This document shows positions 1-7,239 of a DNA stretch of 11,728 nt, in pieces. The notes beneath the pieces were generated by a model, which worked only from the letters and a program-made list of their open reading frames with translations, made no database searches and had not been told where the DNA came from. The stretch is from contig QMOF01000054.1 of NCBI GenBank assembly GCA_003650185.1, positions 1 to 11,728 of the forward strand. Direction: 5' to 3'. How positions within the stretch are numbered: the first letter of the stretch is position 1; each line of letters begins with the position of its first letter. Source of the stretch: Chloroflexota bacterium (GTDB lineage Bacteria > Chloroflexota > Dehalococcoidia > UBA2247 > RBG-13-53-26). The translations under genes and the position numbers were made by a program.

Positions 1-200
1 GCCTTCACTATCACGTTGAACTCCCCCACCCGGTTAGTCACCCGCAACGGCTCCAGCACCAGCGCTTGCAGAGGAGAGAGCGGCAGGTGCTCTTCCAGGG
101 GCCTGCCATTCACCACCACGCTGCCGTTCCCCGGCACGAGCCTCACACGAGCTATGGCAGTCTTTCTCTTCCCCGTTCCGTAATAGTAGCGGTCGGTCAC
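1..200 (-). CDS. rpsI: 30S ribosomal protein S9, 5' part (cut by window edge)
   Basis: Small-subunit protein of the 30S head; in the family the C-terminal tail reaches the P-site tRNA, but that tail lies outside the window. The 66 complete codons begin MTDRYYYGTGKRKTAIARVR, and the segment that follows contains GNGSVVVNGRPLEEHLP, the typical S9 N-terminal signature (YGTGKRK, then the INGRPLEEYFP-like stretch). The GTG start at 200-198 directly abuts the rplM stop TAG (201-203). A GGAGG (minus strand, 211-207) lies 6 nt upstream, which fixes the start. The rplM-rpsI pair is the usual bacterial arrangement. The truncation comes only from the window boundary. Confidence 0.95.
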   Translation of the reverse strand, partial: MTDRYYYGTGKRKTAIARVRLVPGNGSVVVNGRPLEEHLPLSPLQALVLEPLRVTNRVGEFNVIVK

Positions 201-632
201 CTATCGCCTCCGTCGAGATTGCACTTGAGCTTGATGGGGATGACTATCCCCAGCATAGACCCTGAGCCTTCTCAGCATGGCACGACCTCGTCGGTTGTGA
301 GGGAGCATCCCCTTCACCGCATGCTCGATGACTCGAGACGGGTGAGTCTCCAACATCTTGTTCAGAACGACCTTCCTCAGCCCGCCCGGGTACCCGGTAT
401 GTCTGTAATAGACCTTGTCTCTAGCCTTCTTCCCCGTCACCCGAACTTTAGCCGCATTGATCACTACAACATGGTCGCCGCAGTCCAGATGAGGCGAGTA
501 CAGCGGCTTGCCTTTGCCTAGAAGCAGGGCGGCAACCTCCGTGGCCAGTCTACCCAGGACCCTACCCGAAGCATCAATAACCCACCATCTGCGCTCGATG
601 TCAGCCCGCTTTGCACTGTAAGTCTTGTTCAC
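201..632 (-). CDS. rplM: 50S ribosomal protein L13
   Basis: Early-assembling large-subunit protein that binds 23S rRNA. The 143-residue product has the family length. It shows WWVIDASGRVLGRLAT (about residues 16-31), the VVVINAAKVRVTGKK segment (about 55-69), HTGYPGGL (about 78-85), and the C-terminal RVYAGDSHPHQAQ ending. The start is GTG at 632-630. An AGGGAGAG Shine-Dalgarno (minus strand, 649-642) lies 9 nt upstream and overlaps the truA stop codon, so translation is probably coupled to truA. The stop TAG is immediately followed by the rpsI start. Nothing is truncated. Confidence 0.97.
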   Translation of the reverse strand: MNKTYSAKRADIERRWWVIDASGRVLGRLATEVAALLLGKGKPLYSPHLDCGDHVVVINAAKVRVTGKKARDKVYYRHTGYPGGLRKVVLNKMLETHPSRVIEHAVKGMLPHNRRGRAMLRRLRVYAGDSHPHQAQVQSRRRR

Positions 633-647
633 CGGCGAAATCTCTCC

Positions 648-1385
648 CTAGGACAGCGGCGGAAAGCCGTCATAGTTCACTCTCATCAGGCATAGACCTT
701 TGGCCGGAGCAGCGGTGCACATCGCACCCGGTTGCCCAGACTCGGCCAACTCCCAGAACTGCTCAACCTTCATCTTCCCCAGACCCACCTTGACCAGGGC
801 ACCTATAGTGTTGCGCACCTGGCGCGGCAGAAACGAATTGGCCTGCATATCAAAGGTGACCAGGTCACCCTCCCTGCTCACCTCTGCTCTATAGACCCGT
901 CGGCGGGTGCTGCCGCTCACCGCGGTGCAGAAAGGAGCGAAGTCATGTTCTCCAACCAGTACCTGACAAGCACGATTCATACTTGGCACATCCAGAAGGT
1001 GAGGCAGCAGATGGGTGAACCTCCGCATCAGGGGTGATGGGGTGCACGAGTTGAGAATCGAGTAGCGGTACTCCCGGCCCCACGCGTCCCGCCGCACGTC
1101 GAAATCGCCATCCACCTCATACGCTGCCTTGACGGCGATGTCCGATGGCAAGTAATGGTTCAGCGCCCTGACCCAGGTCTTCGGAGGGAAACCCGACTTC
1201 GTCCTGAAGCTCACTACCTGTCCCCTGGCATGAACCCCGGCGTCAGTCCGGCTGGCGGCGGCGATACGCACTTTCTCCCCGGTGAGTCTCTCTATGGCAC
1301 GCTCGGTCTCACCCTGGATGGTCGGCCCGTTGTCCTGGTACTGAGAGCCGCGGTATCGAGTCCCCTCGTACTCCATGATCAGCAC
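648..1385 (-). CDS. truA: tRNA pseudouridine(38-40) synthase TruA
   Basis: Isomerises uridines 38-40 in the tRNA anticodon stem-loop to pseudouridine. The 245-residue product shows the N-terminal EYEGTRYRGSQ motif, the catalytic signature SRTDAGVHARGQ with the presumed nucleophile Asp48, the central WGREYRYSI strand, EHDFAPFC, and FLPRQVRNTIGALVKVG near the C-terminus, all family hallmarks. The start is uncertain. GTG at 1385 is the only canonical in-frame start upstream of the conserved core, but it begins only a few residues before that core and its nearest purine-rich sites are poorly placed (AGGG 3 nt away, GAGGAG 11 nt away). A strong AGGAGG (1426-1421) lies 5 nt before an in-frame ATT at 1415, which would add ten residues. 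The gene lies between rplQ and rplM, as in many bacteria of this operon type. Confidence 0.94.
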   Translation of the reverse strand: MLIMEYEGTRYRGSQYQDNGPTIQGETERAIERLTGEKVRIAAASRTDAGVHARGQVVSFRTKSGFPPKTWVRALNHYLPSDIAVKAAYEVDGDFDVRRDAWGREYRYSILNSCTPSPLMRRFTHLLPHLLDVPSMNRACQVLVGEHDFAPFCTAVSGSTRRRVYRAEVSREGDLVTFDMQANSFLPRQVRNTIGALVKVGLGKMKVEQFWELAESGQPGAMCTAAPAKGLCLMRVNYDGFPPLS

Positions 1386-1420
1386 GACCCTGCCGGCTCC
1401 TCTGCGCTCACAAATGCCAT
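1379..1420 (-). other. Possible 13-codon leader ORF overlapping the truA start
   Basis: On the minus strand an ATG at 1420-1418 opens a short frame, MAFVSAEEPAGSC, that ends at TGA 1381-1379, just inside the truA reading frame. This could couple ribosomes from rplQ to truA. The AGGAGG at 1426-1421 directly abuts this ATG, leaving no spacing, so only the weaker AAAGGG about 10 nt upstream would be well placed. The same strong site fits an ATT start for truA better. I do not recognise the peptide, and it may be coincidental. Confidence 0.2.
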
Positions 1421-1426
1421 CCTCCT
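1421..1426 (-). promoter_or_regulatory. Strong Shine-Dalgarno AGGAGG in the rplQ-truA spacer
   Basis: The consensus anti-16S complement lies in the 49-nt spacer after the rplQ stop. It sits 5 nt before an ATT in the truA frame, 0 nt before an out-of-frame ATG, and 35 nt before the truA GTG at 1385. Its position therefore bears directly on which truA start is used. Confidence 0.6.
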
Positions 1427-1434
1427 GTGTCCCT

Positions 1435-1791
1435 TTACTTCACCAGTTCCAGGATTGCCATAGGTGCTCCATCGCCCACCCGAGGCTTCGTCTTCAGTAT
1501 CCGGGTGTACCCTCCGTTGCGACTGGCATATCTGGGGCCGAGCTCATCAAAGACCTTCTGTATCACCTTCTTGTTGCTCAGCATGGCCAGAGCCTGCCGC
1601 CTAGCGTGGACGGTACCGTCCTTCCCCAAGGTGATCACCTTCTCGGCCATGCCCCGCACTTCCTTGGCCTTGGCCTCGGTGGTGACGATCCTCTCGTGAG
1701 TCAACAGCTCAGCAGCCAGGTTGCGATACATAGCCATCCTGTGATCTGTGGGTCTGGAGAGCTTCCGACCAGCTACTCTATGCCTCATCAC
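1435..1791 (-). CDS. rplQ: 50S ribosomal protein L17
   Basis: Large-subunit protein near the exit-tunnel side of the ribosome. The 118-residue product starts MMRHRVAGRKLSRPTDHR, contains the conserved MYRNLAAELLTHERIVTTEAKAKE region (about residues 21-44) and ends with the GGYTRILKTKPRVGDGAPMA signature. The start is GTG at 1791 or, closer to the family's usual MRH beginning, ATG at 1788. Either way it overlaps the rpoA 3' end by 11-14 nt, so the two are likely translationally coupled, as in other alpha operons. The stop is TAA, one of only two in the window's main genes. Confidence 0.97.
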   Translation of the reverse strand: MMRHRVAGRKLSRPTDHRMAMYRNLAAELLTHERIVTTEAKAKEVRGMAEKVITLGKDGTVHARRQALAMLSNKKVIQKVFDELGPRYASRNGGYTRILKTKPRVGDGAPMAILELVK

Positions 1792-2749
1792 TCCCCTTCG
1801 ATCTCAAGGACAGCCCCATTTCCTCCAGGCGCCCCTGTAACTCTTCTACCGATTTGCGCCCAAGTTTCTTCAACGACAGCAGTTCCTGCTCCGACATCTC
1901 GAGCAACTGCCCTACCTTGCTGATCTTGTTCCTCCTGAGGCAGTTGAACACCCGCGGCGAAAGACCCAGCCGGTCCAGGGGCATCTCGTATTGCTCCAGG
2001 GACACAGCGCCAATAGCAGGCTGCCTCTCAAGTTCACCCGTTGGGGCAGCAACGAGATTTGTAAGCGGGCCGAACTGCTCCCTCAGTATCTGCGCGCTTT
2101 GGCTGACCGCCTCTATTCCCGAAAGCGTACCATCGGTCCACACATCGATGACAAGACGCTCATGCCTGGTCTGTTCAGCATCGCTACTCGGCTCAACAAA
2201 GTAGTTCACTCTGCGCACTGGCGTGAACACGGCGTCTACAGGTATTATCCCTATGGGTAATCCATCGTCGTGAACACCGGGCGCATAACCCTTCCCCAGG
2301 GCCACATTGAACTCAACGCTCAGCCTGGCTTCCGGAGAATCCAGGGTCGCCAGGTGGAGCTCCGGGTTGGCAATCTCGAAGTCCGCCGAAGGCCGGATGT
2401 CGCCAGCGCAGACCTCTCTTTCACCTTCCACCTCGAGAAACAGCTTACCTTCCTGCTTGGTCACCGGGCGCAGCCGCAACGCTTTCACATTCAGCAAGAA
2501 CTGGGTGGTATCCTCCCTGACGTGTGGTATGGTGGAGAACTCATGCTGTATCCCCTCGATCTTTACCCAGGTCACTGCTGCTCCGAGAAGGGAGCTGAGT
2601 AGCACGCGCCTCAAAGCATTGCCCAGCGTGACGCCAAAACCGGTTTCCAAAGGCTCGATCGCAAGGCGCACGTAGTCGTCATTGCTCTCGAGACACTCTA
2701 CATTCGGCATCACCAGGTGGGACAACACAGGCACTCCTTTCGATGTCAT
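1778..2749 (-). CDS. rpoA: DNA-directed RNA polymerase subunit alpha
   Basis: Scaffold subunit for RNA polymerase assembly that also contacts UP elements and activators. The 323-residue product has an N-terminal domain (about 1-240) with EPLETGFGVTLGNALRRVLL (about 32-51), followed by a linker and a C-terminal domain (about 256-318). In the latter, SPRVFNCL places Arg266 and Asn269 at the positions matching the E. coli DNA-contacting Arg265 and Asn268, and LGRKS (296-300) matches LGKKS. Full DNA-binding capacity therefore looks retained. The ATG at 2749 forms an ATGA overlap with the rpsD stop, with GGAG about 10 nt upstream. ATG at 2710 (MPNVECLE) is a less likely alternative. The rpsD-rpoA-rplQ order is the classic alpha operon. 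Confidence 0.98.
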   Translation of the reverse strand: MTSKGVPVLSHLVMPNVECLESNDDYVRLAIEPLETGFGVTLGNALRRVLLSSLLGAAVTWVKIEGIQHEFSTIPHVREDTTQFLLNVKALRLRPVTKQEGKLFLEVEGEREVCAGDIRPSADFEIANPELHLATLDSPEARLSVEFNVALGKGYAPGVHDDGLPIGIIPVDAVFTPVRRVNYFVEPSSDAEQTRHERLVIDVWTDGTLSGIEAVSQSAQILREQFGPLTNLVAAPTGELERQPAIGAVSLEQYEMPLDRLGLSPRVFNCLRRNKISKVGQLLEMSEQELLSLKKLGRKSVEELQGRLEEMGLSLRSKGSDEA

Positions 2750-3372
2750 CGCGAATAGTACTCCACAATCATCTTCTCGTCGAACTGTGCACCGATCTCC
2801 TCGGTGATGGGCAACGTCAGCACCCGACCGGAGAGATCAGTCCTGTCCAGGCTCAGCCAGCTTGGAATGACCTTGGCTTCTGTCCTCTCCATGGCCACCT
2901 TGTACGGCTCGCTCCTGACCCCTTTCTCTCTCCAGGCGACCAAGTCGCCGGGCTTGACCAGGTAGGACGGAATATCAACCTTCCGCCCATTGACCATGAA
3001 GTGCCCATGCCGCACCAACTGCCTGGCATGATTCCTGGACTCAGCAAAACCGAGCCGGTAAACAACGTTGTCCAGTCGCCTCTCTAGCAACTGTTTGAGA
3101 TTCTCCCCCGTCCGGCCGGGGGCCTTTTCGGCCATCATGAACAACCGGTAGAACTGCCTCTCCAGCACTCCATAGGTGTATCTAGCCTTCTGTTTCTCTC
3201 GGAGCCTTACGCCATAGTCGGACATCTTGCGCGGCCTTGGCGGTCGCATTCCTGGCCGCGTCGCCTTTCTCTCCATAGCGCACTTGGCCGTGGCGCACCT
3301 TTCCCCCTTGAGCATCAGCTTCTCACCCACCCGACGGCATAGTCGACAAACAGGTCCTGTGTAACGAGCCAT
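2746..3372 (-). CDS. rpsD: 30S ribosomal protein S4 (zinc-binding form)
   Basis: Primary 16S rRNA-binding protein that nucleates 30S assembly. The 208-residue product begins MARYTGPVCRLCRRVGEKL. Cys9, Cys12, Cys26 and Cys31 form the zinc-binding Cys4 pattern seen in Thermus S4. An S4 RNA-binding fold follows, with LERRLDNVVYRLGFAESRNH, ARQLVRHGHFMVNGRKVDIP and the C-terminal MIVEYYSR. The frame is open 12 codons further upstream into rpsK, but ATG 3372 gives the exact family N-terminus and has TAGGGATA just before it, overlapping the rpsK stop. S4 autoregulates alpha operons in several bacteria, but the short spacers here leave no room for a dedicated leader in front of rpsD. Confidence 0.97.
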   Translation of the reverse strand: MARYTGPVCRLCRRVGEKLMLKGERCATAKCAMERKATRPGMRPPRPRKMSDYGVRLREKQKARYTYGVLERQFYRLFMMAEKAPGRTGENLKQLLERRLDNVVYRLGFAESRNHARQLVRHGHFMVNGRKVDIPSYLVKPGDLVAWREKGVRSEPYKVAMERTEAKVIPSWLSLDRTDLSGRVLTLPITEEIGAQFDEKMIVEYYSR

Positions 3373-3377
3373 TATCC

Positions 3378-3776
3378 CTAGACTCTCCTCCGCTTCGGCG
3401 GTCGACAACCATTGTGCGGAATTGGCGTCACATCTCTGATGCCTGTGATATTCAACCCCGCCACCTGAAGCGCACGAATGGCGGCTTCCCGGCCGCTTCC
3501 TGGCCCTTTCACAAACACCTCAACCTGGCGGAGACCGTAGTCCCTCCCCCGCTTCGCTGCACCCTCAGCCGCCATCTGGGCAGCGTAGGGAGTTCCTTTG
3601 CGTGAGCCCTTGAAACCAGCGGTGCCCGAACTGCCCCAGGCAATGACATTGCCTGCCAGATCAGTGAGAGTGACGATGACGTTGTTGAACGTGGAGTGGA
3701 TGTAAGCCCGCCCGCTCGGAACCGACTTCTTCTCCCTTTTCCTGGCTCTTGTTCTACCCTTTTTCTTCTCAGCCAT
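3378..3776 (-). CDS. rpsK: 30S ribosomal protein S11
   Basis: Protein of the 30S platform near the E site and the mRNA exit. The 132-residue product has a Lys/Arg-rich N-terminal tail (MAEKKKGRTRARKREKKS), then GRAYIHSTFNNVIVTLTDLA, SSGTAGFKGSRKGTPYAAQ, FVKGPGSGREAAIRAL and the invariant C-terminal DVTPIPHNGCRPPKRRRV. ATG 3776 is preceded at short distance by GAAGG and lies 13 nt after the rpsM stop. The rpsM-rpsK-rpsD order is standard. Confidence 0.98.
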   Translation of the reverse strand: MAEKKKGRTRARKREKKSVPSGRAYIHSTFNNVIVTLTDLAGNVIAWGSSGTAGFKGSRKGTPYAAQMAAEGAAKRGRDYGLRQVEVFVKGPGSGREAAIRALQVAGLNITGIRDVTPIPHNGCRPPKRRRV

Positions 3777-3789
3777 TTGCCTTCAATCC

Positions 3790-4179
3790 TTATTTCTTGG
3801 CCAAGCCACGGCGCCTGCCTCTGCCAGCAACCGTCTGCCGAGGACCGCGCTTGGTTCGTGCATTCGTCCGCGTCCGCTGCCCCCGAACGGGCAGCCTGTG
3901 ACGATGCCTCAGACCGCGATAGCACCCAATCTCCATCAGCCGACTGATATTGCCGCTTACCTCCTTCCGCAACTCCCCCTCCACCTTGCACTCCCTGTCA
4001 ACATACTCCCGGAGACGGCTCATCTCTTCCTCACTCAGGTCACCAGCTCTCTTGTCCGGGTCGATGCCCGTTTCCGACAGTATCTTCTTGCTCAGGCTGG
4101 GGCCGATGCCATAGATATACTGTAGGCTGATCCATGTCTTCTTACCTGCGGGGACATCGACGCCTGCTATACGTGGCAC
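3790..4179 (-). CDS. rpsM: 30S ribosomal protein S13
   Basis: Protein of the 30S head that contacts the P-site tRNA and makes intersubunit bridges to L5. The 129-residue product contains MPRIAGVDVPAGKK, the helix-hairpin-helix-like YIYGIGPSLSKKIL (about 22-35), EIGCYRGLRHRHRLPVRGQR (about 83-102) and TRTNARTKRGPRQTVAGR, with a basic tail ending GLAKK. The start is GTG at 4179-4177, with GGAGG (4189-4185) 5 nt upstream inside the short spacer after rpmJ. The stop is TAA. The length is normal. Confidence 0.98.
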   Translation of the reverse strand: MPRIAGVDVPAGKKTWISLQYIYGIGPSLSKKILSETGIDPDKRAGDLSEEEMSRLREYVDRECKVEGELRKEVSGNISRLMEIGCYRGLRHRHRLPVRGQRTRTNARTKRGPRQTVAGRGRRRGLAKK

Positions 4180-4192
4180 CTTTACCTCCGTC

Positions 4193-4306
4193 CTACCCTT
4201 GTCTCTGCTTGTGCCTGGGATTGGAGCAGATCACCCTGACCAACCCCTTGCGCTTCACTATTTTGCACTGCTTGCAGCGCCGCTTAACCGAAGCCCTGAC
4301 TTTCAC
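4193..4306 (-). CDS. rpmJ: 50S ribosomal protein L36 (zinc-ribbon form)
   Basis: The smallest large-subunit protein, 37 residues. The translation of the minus strand begins MKVRASVKRRCKQCKIVKR and ends SNPRHKQRQG. Cys11, Cys14, Cys27 and His32 form the C-X2-C-X12-C-X4-H zinc site of the zinc-containing L36 type. The start is GTG at 4306-4304, with GGAG (4317-4314) 7 nt upstream. The stop is TAG at 4195-4193, shortly before the rpsM ribosome-binding site. Its place between infA and rpsM is the canonical one. Confidence 0.96.
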   Translation of the reverse strand: MKVRASVKRRCKQCKIVKRKGLVRVICSNPRHKQRQG

Positions 4307-4324
4307 AACTTATCTCCAGACTAC

Positions 4325-4543
4325 CTATTTGTATCTATATACCACCCTGCCGCGGCCCAAATCGTAAGGCGAGAGCTCCACCCGCACAGTATCCCCAGGC
4401 AGAATCTTGATGAAGTGGCGTCTCATCTTGCCCGAAATGTGGGCCAGCACCCTGTGCCCACTAGGCAACTCGACACGGAACATCGCGTTCGGCAGACACT
4501 CCAACACTTGTCCTTCCACCTCTATTCTTTCCCTCTTGCCCAT
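4325..4543 (-). CDS. infA: Translation initiation factor IF-1
   Basis: Binds the 30S A site during initiation and assists IF-2 and IF-3. The 72-residue product is one OB-fold: RIEVEGQVLECLPNAMFRVE (about 6-25), GHRVLAHISGKMRRHFIKIL (about 29-48) and PGDTVRVELSPYDLGRGRV near the end, the standard bacterial IF-1 sequence. ATG 4543 is the natural start, 6 nt after the map stop. The upstream sequence (CTGATTTGGT) has no good Shine-Dalgarno, so the gene probably depends on ribosomes terminating on map. Confidence 0.97.
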   Translation of the reverse strand: MGKRERIEVEGQVLECLPNAMFRVELPSGHRVLAHISGKMRRHFIKILPGDTVRVELSPYDLGRGRVVYRYK

Positions 4544-4549
4544 ACCAAA

Positions 4550-5299
4550 TCAGATGGCAGTTAGAATCTCCGGCTCGCCATCCGTGACAGCGATAGTATG
4601 CTCAAAATGCGCCGACAGACTGCCATCAGCCGTCACAACCGTCCAGTGGTCCCCGCAGACTCGCGTCGCCCAACCTCCAGCATTGACCATCGGTTCAATG
4701 GCCAGAGTCATTCCCTTGCGCAGCAGAACGCCCTCACCGGGAACCCCGACGTTGGGAATCTGCGGCTCTTCATGCATCTCGCGGCCAATCCCGTGGCCAG
4801 TGTACTCCCGAACCACGGAGAAACCCCTGGACTCTACATACTGCTGAATTGCCGCCGATACATCGCCCAGATGCGATCCAGCCCTCGCAGCAGCTATGCC
4901 AGCCGCAAGAGCACCCTGGGTAACTGCCATCAACTCCCTGGCCAGTGGGCTGGTCTCCCCCACCCCCACAGTGATGGCTGCGTCCCCCTGAAAGCCGTCT
5001 ACGATCGCACCTACATCCAGTGACACTATGTCTCCTTCACAAATTACCCGCGTACCGGGTATCCCGTGAACTACCTCATCATTGATGGACACACATACGC
5101 TGGCCGGGAATCCACGGTACCCCTTGAACGATGCCTTGGCCCCGCACCTAGCCAGCTCCTCCTCACATATTATATCTAACTCCTGGGTTTTCATGCCCGG
5201 CCTGACCTCTCTAGCCAACCGCTGCAAGACACGAGATACGGCTTTCCCAGCCTGGCGCATGATGGCAATTTCATTCTGCGACTTGATGATTATACTCAC
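4550..5299 (-). CDS. map: Methionine aminopeptidase, type I
   Basis: Removes the initiator Met from nascent proteins using two divalent metal ions. The 249-residue pita-bread enzyme shows VHGIP with His79, the metal ligands Asp95 (SLDVGA), Asp106 (GDAA), His169 (GHGIG), Glu202 (IEPM) and Glu233 (FEHT), and no N-terminal zinc-finger extension, so it is a simple type Ia enzyme. The GTG start at 5299 gives MSIIIKSQNEIAIMRQAG, matching the family N-terminus. The upstream site is weak (AGAAGA). The first 29 nt overlap the adk 3' end in another frame, which implies translational coupling. The adk-map-infA order is typical of Gram-positive-type operons. Confidence 0.97.
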   Translation of the reverse strand: MSIIIKSQNEIAIMRQAGKAVSRVLQRLAREVRPGMKTQELDIICEEELARCGAKASFKGYRGFPASVCVSINDEVVHGIPGTRVICEGDIVSLDVGAIVDGFQGDAAITVGVGETSPLARELMAVTQGALAAGIAAARAGSHLGDVSAAIQQYVESRGFSVVREYTGHGIGREMHEEPQIPNVGVPGEGVLLRKGMTLAIEPMVNAGGWATRVCGDHWTVVTADGSLSAHFEHTIAVTDGEPEILTAI

Positions 5300-5939
5300 T
5301 TTTCTTCTGCGAGAGCAATGACAGTATGTCTCTGCTCACTTCTTCTATCGACCTCTGGCCATCCACTTCAGCCAGTCTCGCGTCCCGCTTGTAGTACTCG
5401 ATGAGAGGCGCAGTCTGCGCGAAATACACCTCCAGTCGCTTTCGCACTGTTTCTTCGGTATCATCGGAACGCTGGTACAGCTCTCCACCGCAAACATCGC
5501 ACTTACCCGGTGTTTTGGGTGGTGACGAGACAACATGATACGGTGCCTGGCATTCCCTGCAAATCCGTCGTCCGCTCAGACGGCGGACAAGCTCCTCCTC
5601 CGAGACGCTTATATATATAGCTTTGTCAATGGGGTGACCCGGCAACGCCTTGTCCAATGCCTGTGCCTGCTCGATTGTCCTGGGAAAGCCGTCCAGCATG
5701 AACCCCTGGTCGATCTCGCTAATGCGCTTCAGGATCATCTTTATGGTTACCTCGTCAGGCACGAGCAACCCCTTGTCCATGTAGGACTTGGCCACTTTGC
5801 CAAGCTCAGTGCCCTCGCTGACCGCCTTGCGGAAAAGGTCTCCCGAGGCTATGTGTGCCAGGCCAATCGACTGTGAGAGCCTTTCTGCCTGCGTCCCTTT
5901 GCCAGAGCCTGGAGCGCCGAGTAAGATCAAACGCAACAC
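5271..5939 (-). CDS. adk: Adenylate kinase with zinc-binding lid
   Basis: Catalyses ATP + AMP = 2 ADP. The 222-residue long-form enzyme has the P-loop GAPGSGKGT (8-16), the AMP-binding segment SGDLFRKAV, DGFPRT (83-88), and a lid with GRRICREC...CDVC, where Cys127, Cys130, Cys147 and Cys150 form a structural Cys4 zinc site as in Gram-positive adenylate kinases. GTG at 5939 is given as the start. TTG at 5936 would give MRLILLGAPG, which fits the family better and lies 6 nt from AGGAGG (5948-5943) rather than 3. The C-terminal tail KKSEYNHQVAE lies in the 29-nt overlap with map. The gene follows secY by 13 nt. Confidence 0.97.
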   Translation of the reverse strand: MLRLILLGAPGSGKGTQAERLSQSIGLAHIASGDLFRKAVSEGTELGKVAKSYMDKGLLVPDEVTIKMILKRISEIDQGFMLDGFPRTIEQAQALDKALPGHPIDKAIYISVSEEELVRRLSGRRICRECQAPYHVVSSPPKTPGKCDVCGGELYQRSDDTEETVRKRLEVYFAQTAPLIEYYKRDARLAEVDGQRSIEEVSRDILSLLSQKKSEYNHQVAE

Positions 5940-5952
5940 AAACCTCCTGCTG

Positions 5953-7239
5953 TCACCTGAGAAAGCCTTCGTAGCGGCGCATCACCAATTGCGCCTCTAG
6001 CTGCTTCATCGTATCCAGAGCCACACCGACCATAATCAAAAGCGCCGTGCTCGACAGCGCCACTACCTGCACGCCGGTAATGGTCCGGACTATGAAAGGC
6101 ATTACTGCCACCAGTGCCAGGAACAAGGCACCACCCCATGTGATACGGGTGACCACGTGATTCAGATAGGTCGCCGTAGCCTGACCCGGCCGCACCCCTG
6201 GTATGAAACCGCCCTGCCTCTGTAATGTCTCAGCCAGCTCCATCTGTTCGAAAATCACCATAGTGTAGAAGAAGGCGAAACCCACCACAAGGAGAAAGTA
6301 GATCAACCAGTAACTCCAGTGGTCAGCCCAGTTCTGGAAGAAGTCTGCCACCCCTCCAGTGAAATAGCTGGCGATAGTGCTGGGCAGTATCATCAGCGCC
6401 ATCGCGAAGATAAGCGGGATCATGCCAGCAGTGTTCACCCGCAATGGTATGTGGGTGGAGCCTGATTGCCGGTACATCCTTCTGCCCCGGAAAACGCTTC
6501 TTGAGTAGTGCACCGGAATGCGCCGGTGCGCCTCGGTGAAGATGACAATCAGCACTACTGTGGCCAGTCCCAGAACTGCAAAACCAGCCAGCCCCAGTGC
6601 CTCCTCCTTCGCTATGAAGCCTCGCTGTACCATCTGCGGCAGTCCAGCCACGATGCCGGCGAAGATTATCATCGAAACGCCGTTGCCGATGCCTCGCTCA
6701 GTGATCAGCTCTCCCAGCCAGACAAGAAACATGGTACCTGCAGTCAAGGCCAATATCATCGTCGCCGTAGGCAAAGCTCCTCCATGCTCGACAGCGGGAT
6801 CAGCCCCCCGGCTGAGCAGCACCATCTGGGCGTAGCCCTGGAGAGCAGCCAACGGCACAGTCAGCCAGTGTGTATAAACGTTGATCTTGTTTCGTCCCGC
6901 CTCACCCTCTTTGGAGAGCGCCTGCAGCCTGGGGATGACCGGAACCAGCAACTGCATGATGATAGAAGCGGTAATGTATGGGTAGACGCCCATGGCGACC
7001 ACGCTGAAGTTGCGCATAGCCCCACCACTGAAAAGGTCGAGCATACCGAGGAACTGGTTCTGCGAGAACAGCTCATCCAAAGCCTCAGGGTCAACACCAG
7101 GGAGCGGGACGTTGGCCACAAAGCGGAAGACAACCAGAATACCCAGGGTAAACAAGATCCGGCGCCTCAGGTCAGGTAGGCTGAAGGCGTCTATCAGTGC
7201 CTGGAGGAGGCGCGGCCTGCTAGCTTGCCTTTGGCGCAC
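5953..7239 (-). CDS. secY: Preprotein translocase subunit SecY
   Basis: Channel subunit of the SecYEG translocon in the cytoplasmic membrane. The 428-residue product has about ten hydrophobic segments, the first at about residues 27-42. It shows the plug-region sequence LDLFSGGAMRNFS (67-79), ITERGIGNGVSM (179-190), the cytoplasmic IPVHYSRS loop (241-248) and the RQGGFIPGVRPG loop (341-352) used in ribosome and SecA binding. The GTG start at 7239 has GGAGG (7250-7246) 6 nt upstream, inside the rplO 3' end, so the two genes overlap by 20 nt. The usual partner gene rplO precedes it and adk follows. The length is normal. Confidence 0.98.
   Translation of the reverse strand: MRQRQASRPRLLQALIDAFSLPDLRRRILFTLGILVVFRFVANVPLPGVDPEALDELFSQNQFLGMLDLFSGGAMRNFSVVAMGVYPYITASIIMQLLVPVIPRLQALSKEGEAGRNKINVYTHWLTVPLAALQGYAQMVLLSRGADPAVEHGGALPTATMILALTAGTMFLVWLGELITERGIGNGVSMIIFAGIVAGLPQMVQRGFIAKEEALGLAGFAVLGLATVVLIVIFTEAHRRIPVHYSRSVFRGRRMYRQSGSTHIPLRVNTAGMIPLIFAMALMILPSTIASYFTGGVADFFQNWADHWSYWLIYFLLVVGFAFFYTMVIFEQMELAETLQRQGGFIPGVRPGQATATYLNHVVTRITWGGALFLALVAVMPFIVRTITGVQVVALSSTALLIMVGVALDTMKQLEAQLVMRRYEGFLR

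Noticed and set aside
1375..1923. 182-codon plus-strand open frame opposite truA, rplQ and rpoA
   Set aside because: It crosses the boundaries of three real genes and shows no domain signature.
3373..3408. Longer S4 reading frame starting inside rpsK
   Set aside because: The extra 12 residues (MSTAEAEESLGI) precede the invariant MARYTGP N-terminus and come from out-of-frame rpsK sequence.
3509..3991. 160-codon minus-strand frame over rpsK and rpsM
   Set aside because: It is out of frame with both genes, which are fully explained by S11 and S13. The translation is low-complexity Arg, Ser and Gly.
4307..4324. Possible regulatory element between infA and rpmJ
   Set aside because: The gap is only 18 nt and holds the rpmJ ribosome-binding site. 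I see no hairpin or promoter.
6508..7179. 223-codon plus-strand open frame opposite secY
   Set aside because: It lies wholly antisense to the conserved secY coding region. Its translation is rich in Gln, His and Ser with no recognisable motif, and it reflects the codon composition of secY.
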